A DNA stretch of 33,836 nucleotides from positions 1-33,836 of the forward strand of contig JAAYVN010000103.1 of assembly GCA_012517155.1 (NCBI GenBank). The letters are read 5' to 3'. Made by a program: the position numbers and the translations under genes. Position 1 is the stretch's first letter; the number at the start of each line of letters is the position of its first letter. The notes below the pieces were generated by a model that saw only the letters and a list, made by a program, of their open reading frames with translations, had not been told where the DNA came from and did not search any database. Shown piece by piece: positions 1-7,827 of this stretch. The stretch comes from Ignavibacteriales bacterium. Lineage in GTDB: Bacteria > Bacteroidota > Ignavibacteria > Ignavibacteriales > Ignavibacteriaceae.

Positions 1-128
1 ATTCAGAAGCACATAGCAAATGCTACAATGTATATTTTTTTGTATTAAATGGCTTTTTTGCTCTAAAATATTTAATAACTAATTAAATTTACTATTTTTT
101 TTCAAACCTTACAAACAAATTCTTGTTA

Positions 129-269
129 GGACGCAGGACGTAAGGAAATTACTTTTTTGAATCTGATTGAAATGTTAAGTTTTTTGCGTCCATGCGTCCA
201 AAACTGCTAATTTTGCTTGTTTTCGCCGCTTTTTGTAAATTCGTTGCGTCCAAAAAAGGGCTTATGGAC
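129..269. repeat. Cluster of GCGTCC/GGACGC short repeats
   Basis: The hexamer GCGTCC occurs at 186-191, 194-199 and 246-251. Its reverse complement GGACGC is at 129-134, followed by GGACG at 136-140. The copy at 129-140 is a near-perfect inverted match to 187-199, and GTCC at 248-251 can pair with GGAC at 266-269. No reading frame of note lies here. The cluster may be a remnant of a mobile or repetitive element, or chance enrichment in AT-rich DNA. Confidence 0.35.
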
Positions 270-310
270 CCAAAAAAGTTAATTAATTCACTTATCCATT
301 CTCTGACGGG

Positions 311-322
311 CAGGCTGTTGCA
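311..322 (-). repeat. Partial inverted copy of the repeat at 490-510
   Basis: CAGGCTGTTGCA is the exact reverse complement of TGCAACAGCCTG, the last 12 bases of the direct repeats at 490-510 and 1447-1467. The next eight bases match the repeat only in part. With 490-510 it forms an inverted repeat enclosing about 170 bases. Confidence 0.5.
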
Positions 323-420
323 GTGAATGTAGAATATTTTACTCAGGCAAAAATTTCTAAAGTTTCTTAGTTGCGAGGGAGTATTCTAAGCGAAAATCAG
401 CTCTTAAACGCTAAGTACGC

Positions 421-459
421 AATCCGACTCGGTCGGATCGCAATCCGCCTGCGGCGGAA
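421..459. repeat. Two consecutive REP-like palindromes
   Basis: Two perfect small hairpins lie side by side. ATCCGAC (422-428) pairs with GTCGGAT (432-438) around TCG, and TCCGCC (444-449) pairs with GGCGGA (453-458) around TGC. They are GC-rich inside AT-rich intergenic DNA and have no T-run after them, so they resemble a dispersed repetitive palindrome unit more than a terminator. Confidence 0.5.
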
Positions 460-489
460 CGCCAAGTAAAAACAATCACTGTGACGGAA

Positions 490-510
490 AGTACTCATTG
501 CAACAGCCTG
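490..510 (+). repeat. 21-bp direct repeat, left copy
   Basis: Twenty-one bases ending in CATTGCAACAGCCTG recur exactly at 1447-1467. Flanking bases diverge immediately on both sides. The two copies bracket the gene at 629-1318. The last bases of this copy (505-510) form the 5' arm of the folded element at 505-570. Confidence 0.65.
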
Positions 511-570
511 TATGGGGGATTCCTCCGTCTTTAACTCCGGTGTACTAACTGTACACTGCACAGGCTTTTT
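505..570 (+). terminator. Folded leader with terminator-like end upstream of the DUF6266-like gene
   Basis: AGCCTGT (505-511) is complementary to ACAGGCT (560-566), which runs straight into T566-T570. Inside the outer stem, GTGTAC (540-545) pairs with GTACAC (551-556), extendable by a G-U and a C-G pair, and GGGG (515-518) can pair with CCTC-type bases at 523-526. The fold looks like a three-way junction ending in a T-run. It could be a terminator for upstream transcription or an attenuator-like leader, as the next gene starts 59 bases on. No known riboswitch family was recognised. Confidence 0.4.
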
Positions 571-628
571 ATTTACCTTATGTTTGTATTGCCAATAAAT
601 TTCATTAACAAACAGAAAGGAAAATAGA

Positions 629-1318
629 ATGGCAATTCTAATTGGATCTGTCCTCGGTAACTTCAGAGGACGACTTGGTAATATCTGCGCACGCATTAAT
701 GCAGGCAGAACAATATTCGCAGCTCTCCCCAGTTCTTTTAAGGACGCTAATACTCAGGAGCAGCAGGATTACAGGAGCAAACTTACAACTTCGGCTAAAT
801 TTTGCTCCGGCATAAATAACAATCTCACACTCCGCAAACTCTGGAAACTGCGGACTCCCGAATTGCTTTCACCCTTTAACTATATGGTTAAAGTGAATGC
901 AAAGAAGGTAGGGCTTATTGCTCCCACCGGAGACTGCCTTACATCTCCACCGCAAGGTTTTGCCTTTACAGCAAACAGCATAAGCGTTACTGAAAGCGCA
1001 GTAACAGCAACTATCCCGGCGCTCGAGACGTTTCTGTCCCTTCCCCCTGAAGCTTCAGGAGTTAAATTTGCAGGCATAGTCTGTTACTCCGACCCCCTGA
1101 ACGAGGGAATGGAGGTGTTTGTGGTTACTTCGCTGAATAAGACGGTTGAAAGTTACAACTTCACGACTCAGTATTCACTCTCAATTGATCTGAGTCCGGT
1201 GCAGGTGGCTCTGGGCGCCGTCTATCAGAAGAAGACGGTCTTCCTGGGGGTTATTGTTACGGATGAGTCGGGGAATGACATTCTTGCCCATAGCGATTCA
1301 GTTTCGGAAGTACTCTAA
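629..1318 (+). CDS. DUF6266-like protein
   Basis: A 229-residue protein of unknown function. The N-terminus shows the pattern I associate with the Bacteroidota family DUF6266: a Gly-rich start with GNFRGRLGN at residues 11-19, then a basic/polar stretch, LPSSF at 33-37, a Thr/Gln-rich segment and RSKLTTSAKF at 49-58. The rest is predicted mostly beta. No signal peptide, sorting tail or membrane segment is visible. The ATG is preceded by AGAAAGGA at a reasonable distance, which supports this start. The gene stands alone, flanked by 21-bp direct repeats (490-510 and 1447-1467), with a folded element before it and a terminator after it. The family call rests on remembered N-terminal pattern similarity, so coding is more certain than family. 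Confidence 0.72.
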   Translation: MAILIGSVLGNFRGRLGNICARINAGRTIFAALPSSFKDANTQEQQDYRSKLTTSAKFCSGINNNLTLRKLWKLRTPELLSPFNYMVKVNAKKVGLIAPTGDCLTSPPQGFAFTANSISVTESAVTATIPALETFLSLPPEASGVKFAGIVCYSDPLNEGMEVFVVTSLNKTVESYNFTTQYSLSIDLSPVQVALGAVYQKKTVFLGVIVTDESGNDILAHSDSVSEVL

Positions 1319-1345
1319 ATTGATAAATTAACAGCGTATCAATTT
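1317..1345 (+). other. 9-bp hairpin overlapping the stop codon
   Basis: AAATTGATA (1317-1325) and TATCAATTT (1337-1345) are perfect inverted repeats around an 11-base loop. The element begins inside the TAA stop of the DUF6266-like gene and lies just before the terminator, so it may protect the 3' end of the transcript. Confidence 0.45.
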
Positions 1346-1362
1346 ATAGTGCATCTGAAGAA

Positions 1363-1401
1363 AGAGGCTCGGTGCTGGCGCGCGGTACCGAACCTCTTTT
1401 T
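1363..1401 (+). terminator. Rho-independent terminator after the DUF6266-like gene
   Basis: AGAGGCTCGGT (1363-1373) pairs with ACCGAACCTCT (1387-1397) with one C/A mismatch, around a GC-rich loop, followed by T1397-T1401. It lies 45 bases after the stop at 1318. Confidence 0.7.
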
Positions 1402-1446
1402 ATATAATCCCCTTTTGGTATACAGGTGGCTGCAGAGAAGGCAAAG

Positions 1447-1467
1447 AGTACTCATTGCAACAGCCTG
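1447..1467 (+). repeat. 21-bp direct repeat, right copy
   Basis: Exact second copy of the repeat at 490-510, in the same orientation and 957 bases downstream. It lies beyond the terminator of the DUF6266-like gene and before the decayed T9SS gene. Unlike the left copy, it has no obvious T-run hairpin built on it. Confidence 0.65.
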
Positions 1468-1545
1468 CTCAGTGTTATAGCAGTAATAACTCCCTGCTTC
1501 TGTTTTCTTTCTACTTATTAAAACCTTAACAAATCAATTTTTATT

Positions 1546-2143
1546 CTATTTAATAAATGTCATCTTCCTCACACTTACATTTTCTCCTGAGGATAGTTTG
1601 TAAATGTATGTTCCGCTGGCAAGTCCCGATGCGTTAAATGTATGGTTGTAACTACCTGCTTCCTGTTCAGCACTGACCAATGTTGCCACTTCATTTCCTA
1701 GTATGTCGAATAATTTCAGGGAGACATTCCCTTTTTCGGGTATTTGATAATTTATCACTGTGCTCGGATTAAAGGGATTTGGATAATTCTGGGACAGTCC
1801 AAAAGTTAATGGTTTAAGATTCTCAACTTCAACTTCGTTTGAATAAGCGAAAGTTCCGTCAAAATCAATCTGTTTTAAGCGGTAATAAGTTTTTCCTGAA
1901 GAATATCCGTTGTCCGTAAATGTATAGCTATTCATTTTTGTTGAGGTCCCGGTTCCGTTAACGAAGCCGATAGAGATCCATTCGCCGGTGGTTTTTTTCT
2001 GAACGGAAAAGCCGCGGTTATTGGTTTCTGTTGCAGTTGACCATTGAAGCACAACGCTACCGTCATCGGCTCCTGCGGAAATACCGCGAATGTCATCAAC
2101 AGTACAAACATCAATGACGGAAAAACGCAAAATGTTTTCTCAT
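1546..2143 (-). pseudogene. Decayed T9SS cargo gene (Por secretion tail fragment)
   Basis: The longest open frame (1546-2130, TTG start, 194 residues) is the C-terminal part of a secreted T9SS substrate. It has a fibronectin-like segment with WSTATETNNRG at residues 30-40 and a type A sorting domain with NYPNPFNPST at 115-124, ending in RKMTFIK. No signal peptide is in frame. Upstream, an ATG at 2143 with GAGG before it gives MRKHFAFFRH and then a stop. A second frame from about 2120 reads SLMFVLLMTFAVFPQ, a plausible signal-peptide core, just before the tail domain in the third frame. The simplest reading is that an internal deletion plus frameshifts joined the two ends of a larger cargo gene. 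A short expressed fragment cannot be excluded. Confidence 0.65.
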
Positions 2144-2654
2144 TTTAACCTCATATCGTTCTTGTTGATAAATTAATTATGGACCGGAGCACAGGTAATG
2201 GATGGTTCCTTGTTTAATTTGCAGAAAGGAATATTACGAAGCCACACAAACTTCTTGTCATTTAGATTGTGAATTTTGATAATTTCTTTTGGTAAAATAA
2301 CAATTAATTAAAGCAAAAGAAAGAAATTAATAAAATATTCTTTCCCCGTTATAAAAAACACTGAACCCGGAGTTTTCAGGCTGCGGAAGTTTATCTTCAG
2401 GCAAATCTCACAAATTCTGAGGGGAAAGTATTATAACAATAAGCCGGTATTAAATCCCATAAGGTCCTATACCTGTTTATCTCAGGGGACGGGTTTAGGT
2501 GTAATACTATCGGTTTTCAGGAAAAGTTGAAATAGTTTAGAAAATATTTGTAATAACTCCTTATCTTCCTTTGCTTTTGTTTTTTATCTTCATTTACTTA
2601 TTTTGCATTATGAATCAGAAATTTAATTCACAATAGTCCCCCGGTAAAATTCCC
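2144..2654. other. Gene-free intergenic stretch
   Basis: About 510 AT-rich bases between the divergent decayed T9SS gene and the GH13 gene. I see no convincing reading frame, tRNA, strong hairpin or repeat. It should hold the promoter of the GH13 gene, but no clear match to the Bacteroidota TTG/TAnnTTTG promoter pattern was found. Confidence 0.5.
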
Positions 2655-4796
2655 ATGAAGAAATTAACTTTTTTATTATTTATTTGCTCTTTTGGGATGA
2701 ATAACTTGTATTCCAAAACGGAATTTTTCATCTCATCCCCAATTAATCCATATCAAATTCAGAATATGCAAAAAACTACAAATCAACAGTCGAAAAAGAA
2801 TATCCTTGTCCGTAAGCAACATCTCAATGATCTCGATAAGTTCTATAGCACTAAAAAACTTGGGGCATTCGTTCAGGATAATCAGACTGTTTTCCGCCTC
2901 TTTGCACCCCAGGCTCTTGATGTTAATCTTTACTTGTTCGAAAGACCCGAAGATAAGAAGGGAAAAACATTCAAAATGATCCGCGATTCCAACGGTGTAT
3001 GGGAGTTCGCTTACCACAAACCACTTAATAAAATTTATTACGGTTTTCGAATTAAAAATAGTCCAAACGAAAATATTGATAAAAACCCCCTCTGTATTGA
3101 CCCTTATTCCAAAGCCGTGACTTCACTGACTACATACTATAATCCCAGGAAATCAATTCTTGTTGACCTCCCCTTTGATTGGGAAGGAGATACCTGGATA
3201 CAGCAGGACTGGCGTGATCTTGTTATTTATGAAATGCATCTTCGGGATATGACTTACCACCAAACTTCCGGCGTCTCAAATCCCGGAACATACCTGGGAC
3301 TGACCGAGAAGAATAAAACCGGAGGTCTTTCATATATTAAAAATCTTGGAGTTAACACTGTTGAACTTCTTCCCGCAATGGATTTTGGAAGAATTGAGAT
3401 TCCCTACAAAGATACTCTGAACGGTCGCTTTAACACCTGGAACTCTTACGAACGAAACCACTGGGGATATATGACCGCCGCTTTCTTTGCACCTGAGTCT
3501 TACTACTCCGAAGATCCTGGGGAACTCAGATGGAATAAATGGATTGGAACTGAGGGAAAACAAATTACTGACTTTAAGAATATGGTTAAGTCATTCCACC
3601 GCGAAGGTATTGCGGTAATTATGGATGTTGTTTATAACCACTTGTCAGAATATGAAATCGGAAATCTGAAGGAAATTGACAAGAAATATTATTTCCGGTT
3701 AAATGATAAGGGACACTTTATTGCCGAAAGCGGTTGCGGAAATGACTTGAAAACCGAAAGACCTATGGTTCGCAGGCTTATTGTGGAATCGGTACTTTTC
3801 TGGATGCAGGAATATCATATTGACGGTTTCCGGTTTGATCTGGGTAAACTGATTGACTGGGAAACAATAGAAGAAATTATTCGCGAAGCACGGAAAATTA
3901 ATCCTTATGTGGTTTTTGTTTGTGAACCATGGGGAGGCGGCTGGGATCCCGCAGGTTTCTCGCTAAGGGATTGGGGAAGCTGGAATGACCAGATCCGCAA
4001 TGGAATTAAGGGGGAAAATCCCGACCATGGGCTGGGGTGGATTTTTGGCAAATGGTATGGAAATAATGACCCCGGAAGAATTAAAAGTTATCTGAATGGA
4101 ACACTCGTAAGGGATAAACACGGACTCTTCCAGCGCAAGGAGCATTCCGTTAACTATCTTGAATCTCACGATGGATATACTCTGGGGGATTTTATTCGTA
4201 TCGGACTTAAAAATGTTGATAACCACAAGGTAATAAAAGATGTTGATTCATTCCAGACACTTACCCCCGAACAACTTAAGCTTAATAAGCTTGCTGCGCT
4301 TTTCCTTTTTACTTCTCAGGGGATCACTATGATCCACTCGGGTCAGGAATTTGCCCGTTCTAAAGTTATTCCGCATGATATAAAACATGACTCGCACCGC
4401 GGAAAAATTGACCATAATTCCTACAACAAGGATAACGAGGTTAATTACATAAACTACCGGCATGCGGAACTAAACAACGAACTGCTTAATTATTACAAGG
4501 GTTTGATTGCTATGCGTAAAAAATATCCTGCGTTCACTAGAGCTGAATATGACGAGATAAAGTTTACGGATGTTACGGAGAATCCCTTTGCAATGGCTTT
4601 TTCTATCTCCCACAATGGGGATGAATTTTATATTCTCTTTAATGCAAATACGGAAAAGGAGCAGGAATTCCATCTGCCTGCGGGGAACTGGAACGTGCTG
4701 GCATCTCCCTTGGAGGCGAATCCTGATTCGGATAAAATAGTCAAATCCAGGATCACTCTGGGAACCTCAGAAGGATATGTCTTAAAGAAAAAGTAG
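2655..4796 (+). CDS. Exported GH13 alpha-glucan debranching enzyme (pullulanase/isoamylase type)
   Basis: A 713-residue GH13 hydrolase expected to cut alpha-1,6 branches in glycogen, starch or pullulan. Residues 1-20 look like a signal peptide (MKK, hydrophobic core, then small residues), so it should act in the periplasm or outside. A CBM48-type N-domain spans about 68-155 (VFRLFAPQALDV). The barrel carries region I DVVYNH at 324-329, the nucleophile D395 in GFRFDLGKL, the acid E424 in VFVCEPWGG and D506 in ESHD; NHWGYMTAAFFAPE near 268 resembles the pullulanase-type loop. The C-terminal region is a typical beta domain. No T9SS tail is present. It is monocistronic and converges on pdxB with 20 bases between. 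Pullulanase and secreted GlgX-like debranching are hard to separate by eye; alpha-amylase is less likely given CBM48. Confidence 0.87.
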   Translation: MKKLTFLLFICSFGMNNLYSKTEFFISSPINPYQIQNMQKTTNQQSKKNILVRKQHLNDLDKFYSTKKLGAFVQDNQTVFRLFAPQALDVNLYLFERPEDKKGKTFKMIRDSNGVWEFAYHKPLNKIYYGFRIKNSPNENIDKNPLCIDPYSKAVTSLTTYYNPRKSILVDLPFDWEGDTWIQQDWRDLVIYEMHLRDMTYHQTSGVSNPGTYLGLTEKNKTGGLSYIKNLGVNTVELLPAMDFGRIEIPYKDTLNGRFNTWNSYERNHWGYMTAAFFAPESYYSEDPGELRWNKWIGTEGKQITDFKNMVKSFHREGIAVIMDVVYNHLSEYEIGNLKEIDKKYYFRLNDKGHFIAESGCGNDLKTERPMVRRLIVESVLFWMQEYHIDGFRFDLGKLIDWETIEEIIREARKINPYVVFVCEPWGGGWDPAGFSLRDWGSWNDQIRNGIKGENPDHGLGWIFGKWYGNNDPGRIKSYLNGTLVRDKHGLFQRKEHSVNYLESHDGYTLGDFIRIGLKNVDNHKVIKDVDSFQTLTPEQLKLNKLAALFLFTSQGITMIHSGQEFARSKVIPHDIKHDSHRGKIDHNSYNKDNEVNYINYRHAELNNELLNYYKGLIAMRKKYPAFTRAEYDEIKFTDVTENPFAMAFSISHNGDEFYILFNANTEKEQEFHLPAGNWNVLASPLEANPDSDKIVKSRITLGTSEGYVLKKK

Positions 4797-4816
4797 ATCC
4801 AGACGGTAAGTGGTCA

Positions 4817-5860
4817 TTACTTTATTAAGAACTCGCGGCGATAGGGATATTTTTTTCTCATTTCATCAAAGTTCTTTGCTTCCGACTCTCTTAATAAACG
4901 GTCATCCCTCATTATATCATAAAACCGTGATAGTAATTCATTCAACTCACCGACCTTTTTTCCATAAAGTTCCTGTGTACTTACTTTACGTTCCATAACA
5001 GGCAGCACAGGCTGCCATTTGTTTTCTTTCCCCAGAAACGCACACAGTTTATCGTAAATAATTTTAGTTCCGTTTGCTTTCCCCTCTGTTGAGTATCCCG
5101 CAATATGCGGCGTAGCTATATCAGCCATTTTAAGGAGTTCCACATCTATATTTGGTTCATTTTCCCAGACGTCCAAAGCCGCTATTATTTTTTTCGTTTG
5201 CACTCCTCTTTTCAATGCCATGTTATCAATAACCTCTCCCCTAGAGGAATTTATAACAATTGCCCCATCCCTGAAATATTTTATATTTTTTTCATTAATC
5301 AGGTGAAAGCTGTTATCCTCCCCGCCTCTGTTTAGCGCAGTGTGGAAAGTAACCACATCACAATCCAGCACTTTTTCAAGAGGCAGATATTTTGAATCTC
5401 CGGACTTTCGTTTTAACGGCGGATCATTTAAGAACACCCGCATACCAAACTGTTCGCACAATTCCGCCACTCTTCCCCCAATTCTACCGACTCCAACGAC
5501 TCCAACCGAAAGATTTGTCGGATCCAGATGGTACTTATTCAGCAGATGAATCAATGCGCAGAGAAAATATTCCACTACCGAGTTTGCGTTGCACCCCTCC
5601 GCGTTTGTGAAGAACACTCCTTCCCTTTTCAGGAATTCCTTATCCACATGGTCATCCCCTATAGTTGCAGTTCCTACAAACTTAACACCGGTGCCCTTCA
5701 ACAATTCTTCGTTAATTTTAGTAACCGACCGGACTATCAGGACCTCTGCTCCTTCCAGGTTCTCTTTTCGCAGGGATCTTCCTTCCACCAGCACCACATC
5801 ACCCAGACTGCCGAATGCTTCCCGTGCAAATGTTATATTTTCATCTGCTACTATTTTCAT
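4817..5860 (-). CDS. pdxB: 4-phosphoerythronate dehydrogenase
   Basis: A D-2-hydroxyacid dehydrogenase that oxidises 4-phosphoerythronate in the DXP-dependent route to pyridoxal 5'-phosphate. The N-terminus (MKIVADENITFA, then VRSVTKIN and FVGTATIGDDHVD) closely follows E. coli PdxB. The NAD site is GVVGVGRIG at 120-128. The catalytic triad of the family is present: R207 in SSRGE, E234 in WENEP and H252 in TPHIAGYSTEGK. The short C-terminal domain keeps the YDIMRDD and RREF pattern that separates PdxB from SerA. At 347 residues it is slightly shorter than the usual 380. The gene is divergent from the HisH-like gene across a 152-base spacer and is not in a visible B6 operon. PLP made downstream would serve the tryptophanase at 30962. 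Confidence 0.9.
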   Translation of the reverse strand: MKIVADENITFAREAFGSLGDVVLVEGRSLRKENLEGAEVLIVRSVTKINEELLKGTGVKFVGTATIGDDHVDKEFLKREGVFFTNAEGCNANSVVEYFLCALIHLLNKYHLDPTNLSVGVVGVGRIGGRVAELCEQFGMRVFLNDPPLKRKSGDSKYLPLEKVLDCDVVTFHTALNRGGEDNSFHLINEKNIKYFRDGAIVINSSRGEVIDNMALKRGVQTKKIIAALDVWENEPNIDVELLKMADIATPHIAGYSTEGKANGTKIIYDKLCAFLGKENKWQPVLPVMERKVSTQELYGKKVGELNELLSRFYDIMRDDRLLRESEAKNFDEMRKKYPYRREFLIK

Positions 5861-6012
5861 TTGAGAATTATATATGAATAAACAATTTTTATTTGTAATC
5901 GCATTGATTATTAAAAATAAATACCATAAATTTCAATGTTAAATATATTTCAGATTTCTTCAATAAGAAAATAATCTGATATGCAAATATAAAGATAACG
6001 TCAGGATTTGTT

Positions 6013-6600
6013 TTGATAGGAATTATAGATTACGGAATAGAGGAAAATTCAGACCTTCTGAAGACTCTGGATCAAATGGGAGAAAAGTATCTGGTAAGCA
6101 ACGATGAATTTCAGATAACCGGTTGCTCAAAGATTATATTGCCGGATACGGATGATATCAGCTCAGCAGTGAAAAATCTGAACATCTCGAACCTTTTTAA
6201 TTATCTGCGACTGTATAAAAAACCGGTGCTTGGAATTGCTGCCGGATTGAAAATAATGTGCGAATTCGCAAACGAGGAAAACAAAGCATGTCTTGGCATC
6301 TTTCCTCTATCAACATCAAAATCCATGGACGAAAATTTCACATCCGGTAAATTCTACTCACTTAAATTCAGAGAGGATCATTTTCCCCGGCTAATGAAGG
6401 GAATATCCAAAGATGCCAAATTCTGTTTTCACCGACTGTTTGATTTCCCGTGTAATATTTATGCCACTTCCTGTATAGAGGAACTGGATTCAGTTTGTGC
6501 GATTGTGGAGAAGGATAACTTCACTGCTGTGCATTTCTCTCCTGAAAAATCAGGCGCTAACGGAATAATTTTACTCAAAAACTTTATTAATAACCCTTAA
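6013..6600 (+). CDS. HisH-like glutamine amidotransferase homologue lacking catalytic Cys and His
   Basis: A 195-residue protein that follows HisH along its length: IIDYG at 4-8, KIILPDTDD at 40-48, LGIAAGLK at 73-80, HFSPEKSG at 174-181 and LLKNF near the end. HisH is the glutaminase subunit of imidazole glycerol phosphate synthase. Here the nucleophile of GICLG is Ala76 (codon GCT) and the catalytic His of QFHPEKS is Ser176; only Glu178 of the triad remains. The GVGAF-type loop is also changed to DTDD. Glutaminase activity is therefore not expected, and a structural, binding or regulatory role is more likely. No hisF or other his gene is near. The start is TTG at 6013, with AGGA at 6003-6006. 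The stop is 5 bases before the serine hydrolase start, so the two are probably cotranscribed. Confidence 0.78.
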   Translation: MIGIIDYGIEENSDLLKTLDQMGEKYLVSNDEFQITGCSKIILPDTDDISSAVKNLNISNLFNYLRLYKKPVLGIAAGLKIMCEFANEENKACLGIFPLSTSKSMDENFTSGKFYSLKFREDHFPRLMKGISKDAKFCFHRLFDFPCNIYATSCIEELDSVCAIVEKDNFTAVHFSPEKSGANGIILLKNFINNP

Positions 6601-6605
6601 GTACA

Positions 6606-7790
6606 ATGAAAAAACTTATAATATTTTTTCTCTTTCTAAGCCCCTGCATTATATACTCACAGTTCCTTCCGGTAGTCACTCCGGAATCCGTGGGGCTTTC
6701 TTCAACGCGGCTTGCTTTTATTGACACACTTTTTAACAACCAGATTGCCGAATCTGTTATCCCCGGCGGAGTGGTCTTGGTCGCACGCCACGGAAAAATT
6801 GCATATCGAAAAGCCTTTGGGTATAAATCCCTTGAACCCCAAAAAGAAGTTGTTTCAATTGAAACAATTTATGATCTTGCTTCCGTCACAAAACCTGTTG
6901 CAACTGCCACTGCCATAATGATGCTGGTTGAGCAGGGGAAAATAGGATTGTTTGACTATGTTAAAAAGTATATCCCGAACTTTGCTCCTTCTATAGATTC
7001 ATCTGGAAAAGAACGTAATGCAGACATATATCACCTACTTACTCACACATCAGGATTGCCTGATTACATTCAGGCGGACAAGATACTTGCAAAATACAGT
7101 AATCCCACCCGCTTTGATATAATCAACGAAATTGCCACAGTCAAAAGAAATAATATTCCCGGAAAGGAATTCACATACAGCTGCCTAAATTTCATTACCC
7201 TTGCCGAAATTGTTAGCCGCGTTTCGGGTAAAACAATTGATAAGTTTACAAAAGAGGAAATTTATAAACCCCTCGGAATGATGAACACTTTTTATCTCCC
7301 TCCAAACAACAGGATCAAGGATATAGCACCAACGGAAAGGAACTCCGACGGTTCAATGATAAGGGGAGTTGTCCATGATCCACTCGCTTCGCTGGCAAAA
7401 GGAATTTCCGGTAATGCGGGACTTTTTTCGAATGTGGATGACCTGGCAATTTTCATGCAGATGATGATGAACGGTGGAATTTACAACAACACAAGGATCC
7501 TGGGAAAGTTTACAGTTGAACAAATGACCAAACCTTATAAACATGTCTCTTTTGCGGGTAGAGGCCTGGGCTGGGATTGTGATTCGGATTATATGGGGCA
7601 GCGCGGGGATATTTTCACGGACCATTGTTACGGACATACCGGATTTACAGGGACTTCAATTCTCGCTGTTCCGGAGAAGGATCTTTTCTTCATAATTTTA
7701 ACTAACCGGATTCATCCGTCTCCAAAGACTAACCTGCTGGCATTCAGAAGACTGATTGCCAACATTATAGCGGCTTCAATTATTGAATAG
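6606..7790 (+). CDS. Exported serine hydrolase of the beta-lactamase class C / DD-peptidase family
   Basis: A 394-residue protein with a signal peptide (about 1-18, MKKLIIFFLFLS core). The Pfam beta-lactamase fold is shown by the nucleophile motif S93-V-T-K96 in LASVTKP, a Tyr motif at Y191 (YSCLNF, matching the common YSDLNF form of this family) and HTG at 344-346 in GHTGFTGTS, which replaces the KTG box. Members cleave or transfer esters and peptides, including D-Ala-D-Ala carboxypeptidases, esterases and cell-wall modifying enzymes, so the substrate cannot be named. True antibiotic resistance is unlikely from this motif set. It follows the HisH-like gene by 5 bases without a clear ribosome site, suggesting translational coupling. 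A bidirectional terminator follows. Confidence 0.87.
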   Translation: MKKLIIFFLFLSPCIIYSQFLPVVTPESVGLSSTRLAFIDTLFNNQIAESVIPGGVVLVARHGKIAYRKAFGYKSLEPQKEVVSIETIYDLASVTKPVATATAIMMLVEQGKIGLFDYVKKYIPNFAPSIDSSGKERNADIYHLLTHTSGLPDYIQADKILAKYSNPTRFDIINEIATVKRNNIPGKEFTYSCLNFITLAEIVSRVSGKTIDKFTKEEIYKPLGMMNTFYLPPNNRIKDIAPTERNSDGSMIRGVVHDPLASLAKGISGNAGLFSNVDDLAIFMQMMMNGGIYNNTRILGKFTVEQMTKPYKHVSFAGRGLGWDCDSDYMGQRGDIFTDHCYGHTGFTGTSILAVPEKDLFFIILTNRIHPSPKTNLLAFRRLIANIIAASIIE

Positions 7791-7795
7791 ATATA

Positions 7796-7825
7796 AAAAG
7801 TGTCCCGGAAATCCGGGACCCTTTT
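7796..7825. terminator. Bidirectional terminator between convergent genes
   Basis: GTCCCGGA (7802-7809) and TCCGGGAC (7812-7819) form a strong stem with a two-base loop, or a 7-bp stem with a four-base loop. AAAAG (7796-7800) and CTTTT (7821-7825) extend it, giving a T-run on both strands. It serves the serine hydrolase on plus and prfA on minus. Confidence 0.88.
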
Positions 7826-7827
7826 AA

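Noticed and set aside
5528-5881. 117-residue frame opposite pdxB
   Set aside because: Fully antisense to a well-supported pdxB and without motifs or a ribosome site.
6013-6600. Call of a functional hisH
   Set aside because: The catalytic Cys and His are both absent and no histidine gene is nearby.
6606-7790. Antibiotic-resistance beta-lactamase
   Set aside because: The HTG box and YSCLNF motif fit the broad serine hydrolase group; nothing supports drug hydrolysis specifically.
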